From the NCBI RefSeq assembly GCF_029024465.1, contig NZ_CP118950.1:1302001-1366000 (forward strand): a stretch of DNA of 64,000 bases. The letters run 5' to 3'. Of this stretch, positions 7,565 to 15,668 are shown one piece after another (the stretch's first letter is position 1; each line of letters begins with the position of its first letter). A model generated the notes under the pieces. It did not search any database, was not told the DNA's origin, and worked only from the letters and a program-made list of their open reading frames with translations. This stretch comes from Lactococcus garvieae subsp. garvieae. GTDB taxonomy: Bacteria; Bacillota; Bacilli; Lactobacillales; Streptococcaceae. Both the position numbers and the translations under genes were made by a program.

Positions 7565-7795
7565 TAGGAATGGACTCAAAAGGAATATGCTAACTCTCCT
7601 TGTTGCTTCGTCTTCTTCATAAGTCTGCGACCCGAGCTGTATCAAATCTTCCAACTCACTAGCTGTTTCCACCGTGATTACTCTGCTCTTAGTAGCGAGC
7701 AGGCGGTAAGTAATCGCTGTGATGGGTATTCTAATAAGCGAGGATGAAGGGATACAGAGTTCTGGGGAATCTCTCAGTAGTCAAGTATAGTTTCC
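7565..7795 (+). ncRNA. Candidate bridge RNA of the IS110-family element
   Basis: This region between an internal promoter and the recombinase ribosome binding site has no ORF and can fold. CAAAAGGA (7577-7584) pairs with TCCTTGTTG (7597-7605) with one bulge. GATTAC/GTAATC (7676-7681, 7710-7715) encloses CTGCTC/GAGCAG (7683-7688, 7697-7702). CTGTATC (7637-7643) pairs at long range with GATACAG (7751-7757). TCTCCTT (7595-7601) equals the top strand of the target, and AAAAGGA is complementary to the same site across the CT core. Bridge RNAs with paired target and donor guides are established for IS621 and other IS110 elements. This one is inferred. CACTAG (7657-7662) matches the right end of the element and may be part of a donor guide. 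Confidence 0.6.
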
Positions 7796-7822
7796 TAATC
7801 AAATGAAAGGAGGTCCTTCCAA

Positions 7823-9082
7823 ATGAAATGTTTTGTCGGTTTAGACGTCAGCTCTACCAAACTCGATGTGTGCATCATGTCAAATGACACGGAACTTGGA
7901 GTCTTGTACGCTGCTTCACTTACCAATGATATGATTGGTGCTTCTGAAATCAAAGAACAAGTACTCTCACTTAACGAAAAGTATGAATTTAATAGAGTCG
8001 TCATTGGCATGGAAGCCACATCCCTCTACAGTTTTCATCCTGCAATGTTCTTCCACGAAGACTCGGAGTTAAAGCAGCTCGGAGTCGAGGTCATGGTGGA
8101 ACAACCAGCCAAAATAAAGAAATATCGTGAGGCATTCGAAGAAAACAAGAATGATACCCTTGATGCTTTCTACATCGCGGATTACTTCCGCATTGAACGC
8201 TTTACAAGATCTTATCTTAAAGAAGAAAAGTATCTGGCACTACAACATCTCACAAGAACTCGACTTCAGCTCGTGGAACAATTAGTACGTACAAAACAAC
8301 ACTTCATTGAAAACATCTACTACAAGTGCAATACGCTCTCTGCGGAATTAAAGAATGAAGAATTGAGTACCTCTGTTTGGTCTGCCACAATTATGACACT
8401 CATGACCGAAGATTACACGCTAGATGAACTCGCAAATACTCCTCTTGAAGATTTCACGGAACTCATCCAGAAACTCGGGCGAGGTCGCTTCAAAGCTCCT
8501 GAGAAACTTGCAAAAGCAATAAAAGCTGCCATAAAAGGAAGTTACCGCTTATCACTCGTCCAACAAGATTCTGTCAATATTGTACTCAGTCTCCTTGCTC
8601 GCGAAATACGGAGTTTAGAGAAGATGATTAAAGAAATTGATCGAGCCATTGAAGACATGGTAGAAATTATCCCTGAATACCAATGTTTGACCAGTGTACC
8701 TGGTATTGGAAAGGTATTCGCTGCAGGAATTATCGCTGAAATAGGACAGATTGAACGCTTTAAAGACCATCCTCAAGTCGCTAAATATGCTGGCTTGAAT
8801 TGGAAAGAAACACAATCTGGCAATACCTCATCTCAAAATACTTCTCTTGCAAAACGAGGCAATCGTTATCTTCGCTATTACTTAGTTGAAGCCGCCAACT
8901 CTGTACGAAGACATAACGTGGAATACGCAGAGTTTTACAAGAAAAAGAAAGATGAAGTCCCCAAACATAAACACAAAAGAGCCGTCGTTTTAACCGCAAG
9001 AAAACTTGTGCGTCTGGTGGATGTGCTACTACGCAACCACCAACTCTATACGCCACCAAGGAGGTTTATGGAAGATAATTAG
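7823..9082 (+). CDS. IS110-family recombinase (transposase), copy 1
   Basis: The 419-residue protein combines an N-terminal DEDD (RuvC-like) domain with a C-terminal Tnp20 domain. Likely acidic residues are Asp8 (GLDVSS), Glu64 (GMEATS), and Asp111 and Asp114 (NDTLDAFYIAD). A helix-hairpin-helix-like segment, SVPGIGKVFAAGIIAEIG, lies at 291-308. The Ser-rich stretch at 332-341 before AKRGNRYLRYY is where the family's catalytic serine is expected. The gene is intact and preceded by AAAGGAGG. Transcription is opposite to infB and rbfA. It is identical to copy 2 as far as copy 2 is visible, which indicates recent movement. Confidence 0.95.
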   Translation: MKCFVGLDVSSTKLDVCIMSNDTELGVLYAASLTNDMIGASEIKEQVLSLNEKYEFNRVVIGMEATSLYSFHPAMFFHEDSELKQLGVEVMVEQPAKIKKYREAFEENKNDTLDAFYIADYFRIERFTRSYLKEEKYLALQHLTRTRLQLVEQLVRTKQHFIENIYYKCNTLSAELKNEELSTSVWSATIMTLMTEDYTLDELANTPLEDFTELIQKLGRGRFKAPEKLAKAIKAAIKGSYRLSLVQQDSVNIVLSLLAREIRSLEKMIKEIDRAIEDMVEIIPEYQCLTSVPGIGKVFAAGIIAEIGQIERFKDHPQVAKYAGLNWKETQSGNTSSQNTSLAKRGNRYLRYYLVEAANSVRRHNVEYAEFYKKKKDEVPKHKHKRAVVLTARKLVRLVDVLLRNHQLYTPPRRFMEDN

Positions 9083-9211
9083 TTTTATCTGCACAATTCC
9101 TTGTCTAGCCTAGTAAAATTTGCCAAATTTTACTAGATTCTTTCGTGCTGTCTTTTTTCAAGATTTTTACTCAGAATCTAGCAACTTATCATTTGACTTA
9201 ATACCACTAGA
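9083..9211 (+). other. IS right end with 11-bp hairpin and -35 element
   Basis: The 129-nt non-coding end holds a perfect hairpin, TAGTAAAATTT-GCC-AAATTTTACTA (9111-9135), that may end recombinase transcription. It also holds TTGACT at 9193-9198. That hexamer lies exactly 17 bases from the left-end TATAAT when the element is circularised, so it would drive transcription only from the circle. The remaining 32 nt to the infB stop are the native spacer. Confidence 0.65.
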
Positions 9212-9213
9212 CT
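9212..9213. other. CT core at the right junction of IS copy 1
   Basis: This is the second copy of the exchanged dinucleotide. It is followed by a T-rich run that becomes the A-rich sequence just upstream of the rbfA Shine-Dalgarno when the element is removed. Confidence 0.65.
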
Positions 9214-9243
9214 TTTTTATTTTTTTCTCAAGCCTTTTAAATT

Positions 9244-11961
9244 TTAACGCTTGATTTCAACCATTTTGTAAACTTCAAATGTATCGTCAACAAGAATGTC
9301 GTTGTAGTTTTCTACCATCAAACCACCTTCTTGTGCATTACCAACTTCTTTCACATCATCTTTGTAATGTTTCAAGCTAGCAATAGCTCCATCATGGATA
9401 ACTACACCATCACGAATAACCCGAACGCTGGCATCACGTTGAACTTTACCGCGGATAACCATAAATCCGGCAATTGTACCAACTTTAGAAACGTTGAATG
9501 TTTCACGGACAATTGCTTCACCGATGATTTCTTCTTTGTATTCTGGATCAAGCATACCACGCATGGCTGTTTCGATTTCTTCGATCACTTTATAGATGAT
9601 GCTGTGAAGGCGAATATCTACATCTTCATGCTCTGCTTGCTCACGTGCAAGTCCTGTTGGACGAACATTGAAACCAATGATAATCGCATTTGAAGCTGCT
9701 GCTAATGAAACATCTGATTCACTAATCGCACCAACTGCCGCGTGAACGATATCAACTTTTACACCTTCAACATCAATTTTTTGTAATGAAGCAGCCATAG
9801 CTTCAGCTGTACCTTGTACATCAGCCTTGATGATGATGTTAACTGTTTTCACTTGGCCTTCTTTAAGTGTATCAAAGAGGTTATCAAGACTTACACGGCG
9901 TGTGTTTTGACGTTTAATCAATTGAGCACGTTTGGCACGTTCTTCACCAGCTGCACGCGCAGATTTTTCATCTTCAAATACCGCGAAATGATCCCCAGCT
10001 TGAGGAACATCAGAGAGACCCGTTAATTCGACTGGCGTTGATGGCAATGCTTCTTTGATACGACGGCCCAAGTCATTTGTCATCGTACGTACACGACCGT
10101 ATGTGTTACCAACAACGATTGGGTCTTGGACATGAAGTGTACCTTGTTGTACCAAGAGTGTTGCAATCGCACCACGTCCTTGGTCAAGACGTGCTTCAAC
10201 GACTGTACCAATAGCACGGACAGTTGGATCTGCTTTAAGTTCTTGCATTTCAGCAACAAGCAAGACAGTTTCCAAAAGGGCATCGAGATTTTGATTGAAC
10301 TTAGCTGAGATTTCAACAAATTCAGATTCACCGCCCCAAGCTTGTGACATAACACCATGTTCAGCTAATTCTTGGATCACACGTTGTGGATTTGCGCCTG
10401 GCTTATCGATTTTATTGATAGCAACGATGATTGGCACACCAGCAGCTTTTGAGTGATTGATAGCTTCAATCGTTTGTGGCATAACACCATCATCAGCGGC
10501 AACAACCAAGATCGTAATATCAGTTACTGAGGCACCACGTGCACGCATGCTTGTGAATGCTTCGTGTCCTGGTGTGTCCAAGAAAGTGATTTTCTTATCA
10601 CCAGTTTTGATTTGATAAGCCCCAATATGTTGTGTGATACCACCAGCTTCGCCTTCAGTGACACGAGATTCACGGAAACGGTCAAGCAAGGTTGTTTTAC
10701 CATGGTCAACGTGACCCATGATTGTCACAACGGCTGGACGTTCTACCATGTTTTCTTCGTTAAGGTAACCTTCTTCAACAAAAAGACGTTCAATATCAGA
10801 TTGGTCTTCTTCCACTTTTTTAACCGGAGTAATGCCATAATCCATAAGTATTAATTCCAAAGTGTCTTCATCAAGAGATTGGTTTTGATTAACCATTGTT
10901 CCCATCATGAAGAGTTTTTTGATGATTTCAGCTGGTTCACGTTTGATTGCTTTTGCAATATCTTGAACGTTCATTCCTTCAGCATACTCTACTGATTCTG
11001 GTAATTCATGGAATTTACGTGTCGATACTGGTGCAGCAGATTGTTGGTTTTTACCGCCACGGCGCCCTTTTTGATTCCAGTTTGAGTTACGTGCATTACG
11101 TACTTGATTACGGTTATCGTTTACACGCAATGGTCCGCCTGGACGACGACCATCTGAAGTTTTGTCGTGTTCACTTTTCTTGCGGTCACGATCACGGCGG
11201 TTATTGTTTTTACCAGAAGTAGCAGGTGCTGAGAATACTTCTGTTGATGGTTTGCTCTCAAATTTATTGCCGCCACGATTTTGGTTATCATTATTGCGAC
11301 GATTGTCATTTTGATTGCGACCTTGCCCACCACGACGATTGTCGTTGTTACGGCGATCATTTTGACGACGCTCTTGACGAGCAGCATCTTTTTTCGCTGC
11401 TTCTTTTTTGATATCTTCTGCGCGTTTTACGACTTTGATTTGAATCCTTGGTTTTTTATCCAATGCTTTTTTAGGTTCTTCTTTCACTGGTTTAGTAGTT
11501 TTTTCTTCTTGCTTTTTCGCTGCTGGAGCTGGAGCTTCTGATTTCTTCTCTACTTTTGGCGCTGTTTTTTCTTGTTTTACTGTTTTAACTTCTTCCACTT
11601 TTGATTCAGCCTTTACTTCAGCTTCAACCTTTGCGGCTTTTTCTGCTTCTTCTTTAGCTTTGATACGTGCCAAGATAGCAGGGTCTTCAACCACTGCTTT
11701 TCCTGCAAAGGTCCGTGGTGCTTCATCTTTTTTCTTTGATGTTTTCGCTTTTGGTTGGGCAGTTTTTGTTGGAGCAGCTGTTTTTTCAGTTGCAGTAGTT
11801 CCTGATTTCACACGTGCAATGATTTTTTCTGCTTCAGCATCTGTGACTGAACTCGAGTGAGCTTTAACAGCCAAGCCCAATTCTTGTGCTGCTGACACAA
11901 GATCAGCATTTTTCAATCCTGTTTCTTTTGCGATTTGATTAATTCGTTTTTTATCAGACAA
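9244..11961 (-). CDS. infB: Translation initiation factor IF-2
   Basis: The 905-residue GTPase brings fMet-tRNA to the 30S subunit and promotes subunit joining. An N-terminal IF2N module (about 1-55) is followed by a long charged linker (about 60-310) with Lys/Glu-rich and Asn/Arg/Asp/Gly-rich parts. A second IF2N module sits near 325-380. The G domain begins with GHVDHGKTT (416-424), with DTPGHE and NKID motifs after it. The start is TTG, six bases after AGGAGG, with no better ATG nearby. It is the fifth gene of the rimP-nusA-ylxR-ylxQ-infB operon; rbfA, normally next, is cut off by the IS element. Confidence 0.97.
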   Translation of the reverse strand: MSDKKRINQIAKETGLKNADLVSAAQELGLAVKAHSSSVTDAEAEKIIARVKSGTTATEKTAAPTKTAQPKAKTSKKKDEAPRTFAGKAVVEDPAILARIKAKEEAEKAAKVEAEVKAESKVEEVKTVKQEKTAPKVEKKSEAPAPAAKKQEEKTTKPVKEEPKKALDKKPRIQIKVVKRAEDIKKEAAKKDAARQERRQNDRRNNDNRRGGQGRNQNDNRRNNDNQNRGGNKFESKPSTEVFSAPATSGKNNNRRDRDRKKSEHDKTSDGRRPGGPLRVNDNRNQVRNARNSNWNQKGRRGGKNQQSAAPVSTRKFHELPESVEYAEGMNVQDIAKAIKREPAEIIKKLFMMGTMVNQNQSLDEDTLELILMDYGITPVKKVEEDQSDIERLFVEEGYLNEENMVERPAVVTIMGHVDHGKTTLLDRFRESRVTEGEAGGITQHIGAYQIKTGDKKITFLDTPGHEAFTSMRARGASVTDITILVVAADDGVMPQTIEAINHSKAAGVPIIVAINKIDKPGANPQRVIQELAEHGVMSQAWGGESEFVEISAKFNQNLDALLETVLLVAEMQELKADPTVRAIGTVVEARLDQGRGAIATLLVQQGTLHVQDPIVVGNTYGRVRTMTNDLGRRIKEALPSTPVELTGLSDVPQAGDHFAVFEDEKSARAAGEERAKRAQLIKRQNTRRVSLDNLFDTLKEGQVKTVNIIIKADVQGTAEAMAASLQKIDVEGVKVDIVHAAVGAISESDVSLAAASNAIIIGFNVRPTGLAREQAEHEDVDIRLHSIIYKVIEEIETAMRGMLDPEYKEEIIGEAIVRETFNVSKVGTIAGFMVIRGKVQRDASVRVIRDGVVIHDGAIASLKHYKDDVKEVGNAQEGGLMVENYNDILVDDTFEVYKMVEIKR

Positions 11962-11979
11962 TGTTGTCCTCCTTATTTT

Positions 11980-12285
11980 TTAGTTAGTCATAAGGCTCTC
12001 CATTTTCTTTGCAAATCCATCATCAGCAATGGCTAACACTTTACGGTTAGCACCAATTGCTACTGAAAGTTCATTTACTGAGAACGTTTGTAAGACGCTT
12101 ACCTCATAGTAACTCGATTTATCGGTGATTTTTTTGATCAAATTCTCTGACGCATCATGGGCAACAAAAACTAAGCTGGCTTTGCCATTTTGAATGGCTT
12201 TGACCACAAGTTCTTCCCCTGTGATGACTTTTCCTGCGCGTTTAGCAAGACCGAGTAAATTCAATACTTTTTTTGTATTATCCAT
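11980..12285 (-). CDS. ylxQ: L7Ae-family RNA-binding protein YlxQ
   Basis: The 101-residue protein has the compact L7Ae/L30e fold signature: NLLGLAKRAGKVITGEELV near the start and ASLVFVAHDASENL in the middle. Relatives bind kink-turn RNA. The exact partner of YlxQ is not settled. It starts eight bases after ylxR without a strong Shine-Dalgarno, which suggests coupling, and sits in its conserved place between ylxR and infB. Confidence 0.9.
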   Translation of the reverse strand: MDNTKKVLNLLGLAKRAGKVITGEELVVKAIQNGKASLVFVAHDASENLIKKITDKSSYYEVSVLQTFSVNELSVAIGANRKVLAIADDGFAKKMESLMTN

Positions 12286-12292
12286 ATTAGTC

Positions 12293-12613
12293 TTAGTCCG
12301 GTGCCAAGTCTGCCGAATAAGTAGCTTCTGCTAATTCACGGCGTGCCACTTGGTGTTCAACATAACTGATCAGTTCGTCATAAAATTCGTCTGAGATTTT
12401 TGTACTGAAAGTACGATCAAAGACATGTCTCTTCTTGGCGAGCTGTGCTTCTTCATTTGATAAGGCAATATAAGCACCGCGGCCATGTGCCTTACCTGTC
12501 GGGTCAATGGAGATTTGTCCCTCTTTGTTAAAAGCAATACGTAAAAGATCACGTTTAGCGATTTGCTCACCAGAAACTACTGACTTTCTCATGGGAGTCT
12601 TTTTTTGTTTCAT
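12293..12613 (-). CDS. ylxR: YlxR-family nucleic-acid-binding protein
   Basis: The 106-residue basic protein has the conserved YlxR core: MRKSVVSGEQIAKRDLLRIAF near the N-terminus and the GRGAYIAL loop. Typical YlxR proteins of about 90 residues carry a GRGA(Y/W) motif, as here. Recent work links the family to RNase P RNA or to gene regulation; that is literature knowledge, not visible here. An in-frame start at 12658 would overlap nusA by 41 bases. The ATG at 12613, four bases past the nusA stop, fits the conserved N-terminus. Confidence 0.9.
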   Translation of the reverse strand: MKQKKTPMRKSVVSGEQIAKRDLLRIAFNKEGQISIDPTGKAHGRGAYIALSNEEAQLAKKRHVFDRTFSTKISDEFYDELISYVEHQVARRELAEATYSADLAPD

Positions 12614-12617
12614 AGGC

Positions 12618-13745
12618 CTATTCTTCAGTTGTTGCTTCTTCTGAAACAGTTTCAGCAACTTCTTCTACAATTTCATCTACTTCTTCAACAAGTGCATCAA
12701 GCTCTGCCATTTCCTTTTGGAAATCTTCTTCGGACTTGATATCGATCTTACAGTTTGTAACGTGTGCAGCAAGACGTACGTTTTGTCCACGTTTACCGAT
12801 AGCCAAGGACAATTGATCTTGAGCAACAACTGCAATCGCTGAACCGTCTTCACGGATTGCCACTTGCTCGATACGCGCTGGTTTAAGTGCATTGGCAATC
12901 AAAGTTGCCTTATCGGCATTGTATTCGATGATATCCATCTTTTCACCCGCAAGTTCACGGATAATTCCTTGGATACGTGCACCTTTTGCACCAACCATTG
13001 TACCAATAGCATCTACGTTTTCATCATGACTTTCGACAATGACTTTCGCACGATCACCCGCATCACGCGCAACAGATTTGATTTCTACTGTTCCATCGTA
13101 AACTTCAGGAATTTCTTTTTCAAACATACGTTTAAGCATATCTGGTGCTGTACGGCTGATGAAGACACGTGTCCCTTTTGGTGTCAAAAGTACGTCAGTG
13201 ACATAAACTTTCACTTTGTCGCCAACATGATAATTTTCTTGACTGATACGGTCTTTGGCTGTCAAAAGTGCATCCACACGCCCCAAGTTAACATAAACTG
13301 CACGTGCATCTACTTTTTCAACGGTTCCCATGATGATTTCATCTTTGTAACGGCTGTATTCATTGTAAATGATTGTGCGTTCTTCTTCACGCATTTTTTG
13401 CATGATAACTTGTTTAGCAGCACCCGCTGCTGTACGTGCAAAATCTTTTGGTTTTTCTTCAAACATGATTTTGTCGCCAATTTCATAATGCGGGTTTAAT
13501 TCTTGGGCATCTTCTAGTGAGATTTCAAGACGGCTATCAAAGACTTCATCCACAATTTCACGTGTTGAGTAAACATTGAAGTTTCCTTTTTTCTCATCGA
13601 AAATAACTTTCACATTTTGTGCTTGACCATATTGGCGCTTGTAAGCAGCTGTGATTGCTTGCTCAATTGCTTCGATAACAATCTCTTGTTTAATGCCTTT
13701 TTCTTCTTCTAGCATTGTAAAGGCGTTAAGCATTTCCTTGCTCAT
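12618..13745 (-). CDS. nusA: Transcription termination/antitermination factor NusA
   Basis: The 375-residue protein binds RNA polymerase and nascent RNA and modulates pausing, termination and antitermination. It has an N-terminal polymerase-binding domain (about 1-130), an S1 domain (about 135-200, from GTVEKVDARAVYVNLG) and two KH domains (about 205-345, including GAKGARIQGI and GKRGQNVRLAA). An acidic Glu-rich tail closes it. Gram-positive NusA lacks the C-terminal acidic repeats of enterobacteria, so the length is normal. It is the second gene of the rimP operon. Confidence 0.97.
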   Translation of the reverse strand: MSKEMLNAFTMLEEEKGIKQEIVIEAIEQAITAAYKRQYGQAQNVKVIFDEKKGNFNVYSTREIVDEVFDSRLEISLEDAQELNPHYEIGDKIMFEEKPKDFARTAAGAAKQVIMQKMREEERTIIYNEYSRYKDEIIMGTVEKVDARAVYVNLGRVDALLTAKDRISQENYHVGDKVKVYVTDVLLTPKGTRVFISRTAPDMLKRMFEKEIPEVYDGTVEIKSVARDAGDRAKVIVESHDENVDAIGTMVGAKGARIQGIIRELAGEKMDIIEYNADKATLIANALKPARIEQVAIREDGSAIAVVAQDQLSLAIGKRGQNVRLAAHVTNCKIDIKSEEDFQKEMAELDALVEEVDEIVEEVAETVSEEATTEE

Positions 13746-13836
13746 TTTGTTTTTTCCTCTTTCTTGAGTTTTTTGGAAAATATTTTCTTTTTATTATTTC
13801 GGGTGAGAGACTTACTCTCAGAGCATTTAGAATTTC

Positions 13837-14313
13837 TTACAACTTCACTAAAGTTGTAGCTTTTGAAATCTTATCTGCTGGAATTTCAACTGTTTTCTTA
13901 CGGGCTTTATCCATATATTCTACAGTTAAGGTGTTGTCCTCAAACTTCACCAAATCTCCAACAAATTCTTTTTCGCCTTCAATTTTTTGATAAAGTTTTA
14001 CAAGAATGTATTCACCAATGGCACTTTGAAAATGTTCAGCTTTTTTAAGCGGACGTTCTGCACCTGGGCTTGCAACTTCAAGCATATAACCTTCCGTTGG
14101 AAATGGGTCTGGTGAAATCGTGTCCAGCAAAGGTGAAAGAATTTCACTTAAATCGGCTGTGTCTTGAATAGTAATGCCATCTGCCTTATCTACCAAGAGT
14201 CGCAAAACCATATCTCCGCCAAGTTTTTCCCACTCAACATCAATCAATTCAAACTCTTCTGGCAGGTGAGGCAAGATGAATTCTTCTACTGTTTTTACAA
14301 GTGTTTCTGACAT
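13837..14313 (-). CDS. rimP: Ribosome maturation factor RimP
   Basis: The 158-residue protein is needed for 30S assembly. It shows the family pattern [22 protein letters not shown], then [10 protein letters not shown], then [16 protein letters not shown], and a C-terminal SH3-like domain. AAGGAG is four bases before the ATG. It is the first gene of the operon and is preceded by a strong promoter and a leader hairpin. Confidence 0.95.
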   Translation of the reverse strand: MSETLVKTVEEFILPHLPEEFELIDVEWEKLGGDMVLRLLVDKADGITIQDTADLSEILSPLLDTISPDPFPTEGYMLEVASPGAERPLKKAEHFQSAIGEYILVKLYQKIEGEKEFVGDLVKFEDNTLTVEYMDKARKKTVEIPADKISKATTLVKL

Positions 14314-14340
14314 CTCTTCTCCTTTCAGAAAACAACACAG

Positions 14341-14366
14341 AAGGAGCGTCCTCTCGAACGCTCCTT
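14341..14366 (-). promoter_or_regulatory. Leader hairpin upstream of rimP
   Basis: A perfect 9-bp stem, AAGGAGCGT/ACGCTCCTT, lies in the 5' leader between the promoter and the rimP Shine-Dalgarno. It is not followed by a strong T run, so an attenuator, RNA-stability element or protein-binding site is more likely than a full terminator. One arm contains GGAG. Confidence 0.55.
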
Positions 14367-14389
14367 TCTAGTAGTTTTTATTTAAGACT

Positions 14390-14417
14390 ATTATAGCACA
14401 TTTTTGAGGTTTGTCAA
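14390..14417 (-). promoter_or_regulatory. Promoter of the rimP-nusA-infB operon
   Basis: On the minus strand TTGACA (14412-14417) and TATAAT (14390-14395) are both consensus, 16 bases apart. Confidence 0.85.
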
Positions 14418-14485
14418 GGGGCATGATTAGGCAGGATGAGCCGCTTCAAATTCCCAACTCATCCATACAATTTCTTTGAAAATTC

Positions 14486-14514
14486 TTGAAAATCTAGCAT
14501 TAAAGGGCTATGAT
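14486..14514 (+). promoter_or_regulatory. Promoter of lrgAB
   Basis: TTGAAA (14486-14491), a 17-base spacer and TATGAT (14509-14514) lie about 30 bases upstream of lrgA. Confidence 0.75.
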
Positions 14515-14543
14515 AAAAAGAGTGTAATTTATAGGAGATGTTT

Positions 14544-14939
14544 ATGAAAATTTATTTTCAGTTACTTATTATTTTTGGTTTTTCTTTCGTGGGAGATACG
14601 CTGTCGAACAGTTTGCATCTTCCTGTTCCCGGGAGTATTTTAGGAATGATTTTTTTATTCCTTGCGCTACAATTTAAAGTGTTAAAATTCACCGATGTGG
14701 ATGAGGTTGGGAGCTTCTTAATCAATAACATGACGATTTTATTTTTACCTGCTGGTGTGGGAATCATGGCCAAATGGTCTTTGATTTCCGATTTTTGGTG
14801 GCAAATAGCCGTGATTGTTCTTCTTGCCCTTATTGTGAATGTCTTTGTTTTAGGTCATTTGGTTCAATTTATCAAAGTCAAATATGAAGGAGATTCCCTT
14901 GATCCTGAATTACTAAAAAATAAAAGAGAGGTACACTGA
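14544..14939 (+). CDS. lrgA: CidA/LrgA-family holin-like membrane protein
   Basis: The 131-residue protein has about four hydrophobic segments and the family motif LPVPGSILGMIFLFLAL near the start. LrgA/CidA proteins are holin-like. With LrgB they affect murein hydrolase export, lysis and, in some species, pyruvate uptake. AGGAG touches an ATG at 14538, so the ATG six bases later, with proper spacing, is the more likely start. It overlaps lrgB by one base (TGATG). No LytSR-type regulator gene is in the window. Confidence 0.88.
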   Translation: MKIYFQLLIIFGFSFVGDTLSNSLHLPVPGSILGMIFLFLALQFKVLKFTDVDEVGSFLINNMTILFLPAGVGIMAKWSLISDFWWQIAVIVLLALIVNVFVLGHLVQFIKVKYEGDSLDPELLKNKREVH

Positions 14940-15637
14940 TGGATACCATTACTTCTAGCCCGCTGTTTGGTTTAACTCTGACGCTCTTAATATTTATTGT
15001 TGGTGTACGCATCAATGAAAATATACGTAAACCTTGGACAAATCCCTTACTTTTTGCAACTCTAGTTATTATTTTGATTTTGGTGGTAGCTAAAATACCT
15101 TATGAGAATTATTACAAAGGAGGTGCAATATTAAACGACTTGATTGGTCCTTCAACTGTTGCCTTAGGTATTCCTTTATATAAAACCTTTCAGCTCATGA
15201 AACACCATGCACGCTCTATTTTAATCAGTATCGCTGCTGCGGCTCTCATCAACACGGTTATCACGGCCTTATTGTTAAAATTTTTCGGTTTATCAAAATT
15301 AGCTTCCCTGTCCCTTTTTCCAAAGTCTGTCACTACTGCGATGGCTATTGGAATCACGGAAAAAATGCAAGGTGTTACAACGATTACGGTTGTCGTGGTC
15401 GTGGCTACCGGAATCTTGACCAGCGTTCTCGGCGTGCCATTGATGAAACTTTTTAAAATTAAAGACCCTGTTGCCCAAGGTGTCGTGCTCGGGGGCACTG
15501 GACATGCTGTTGGTACAGGAACTGCCATTGAACTAGGAAAAGTTCAAGGTGCAATGGGAGCTTTAGCTATTGGTGTAACCGGGATTATGTATGTTATATT
15601 TGCACCTTTAGTGGCTCATATTATTCTTGGTTATTAA
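14939..15637 (+). CDS. lrgB: LrgB/CidB-family membrane protein
   Basis: The 232-residue integral membrane protein is the partner of LrgA. The conserved family segments GPSTVALGIPLYK, SLFPKSVTTAMAIGI and GGTGHAVGTGTAIELG are all present, and the length is typical. Translation is coupled to lrgA through the overlapping stop and start. A terminator follows. Confidence 0.92.
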   Translation: MDTITSSPLFGLTLTLLIFIVGVRINENIRKPWTNPLLFATLVIILILVVAKIPYENYYKGGAILNDLIGPSTVALGIPLYKTFQLMKHHARSILISIAAAALINTVITALLLKFFGLSKLASLSLFPKSVTTAMAIGITEKMQGVTTITVVVVVATGILTSVLGVPLMKLFKIKDPVAQGVVLGGTGHAVGTGTAIELGKVQGAMGALAIGVTGIMYVIFAPLVAHIILGY

Positions 15638-15639
15638 AA

Positions 15640-15668
15640 AAAAGAATCGAACTTTCGATTCTTTTTTA
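15640..15668. terminator. Bidirectional terminator between lrgB and the CHAP protein gene
   Basis: Stem AAAGAATCGA/TCGATTCTTT is flanked by A and T runs on both sides, so it can serve both convergent genes. Confidence 0.8.

Larger units (their letters stand above)
7469..9211 (+). mobile_element. IS110-family insertion sequence, complete copy 1
   Basis: The element of about 1743 bp has a long non-coding left end (about 354 bp), one recombinase gene and a short right end (about 129 bp). I fixed the ends by three tests. Copy 2 is identical from ATTCTC-CT onward. Excision restores a 42-nt infB-rbfA spacer with a Shine-Dalgarno AAAGGAGAAT. Joining right end, CT and left end gives TTGACT-N17-TATAAT. 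There are no terminal inverted repeats, as is usual for this family. A long left end places it with IS110-type rather than IS1111-type members, in which the left end encodes a bridge RNA. The exact ends could shift by a base or two. Confidence 0.85.

Noticed and set aside
7795-8019. Minus-strand ORF across the start of the recombinase (also in copy 2)
   Set aside because: Identical in both copies only because the element is duplicated. It is antisense to the recombinase start and has no start signals.
10908-11400. Asn/Arg/Asp-rich repeats in the infB linker as a tandem repeat or insertion
   Set aside because: Low-complexity linkers are normal in IF-2 of lactic bacteria.
9331-11860. Several plus-strand ORFs opposite infB
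   Set aside because: Low-complexity translations of the antisense strand of a certain gene; no ribosome binding sites or homology-like features.
12864-13499. Long plus-strand ORF opposite nusA (211 codons)
   Set aside because: Rich in Phe, Cys and His with no family pattern. It is the mirror of the nusA reading frame and lacks a ribosome binding site.
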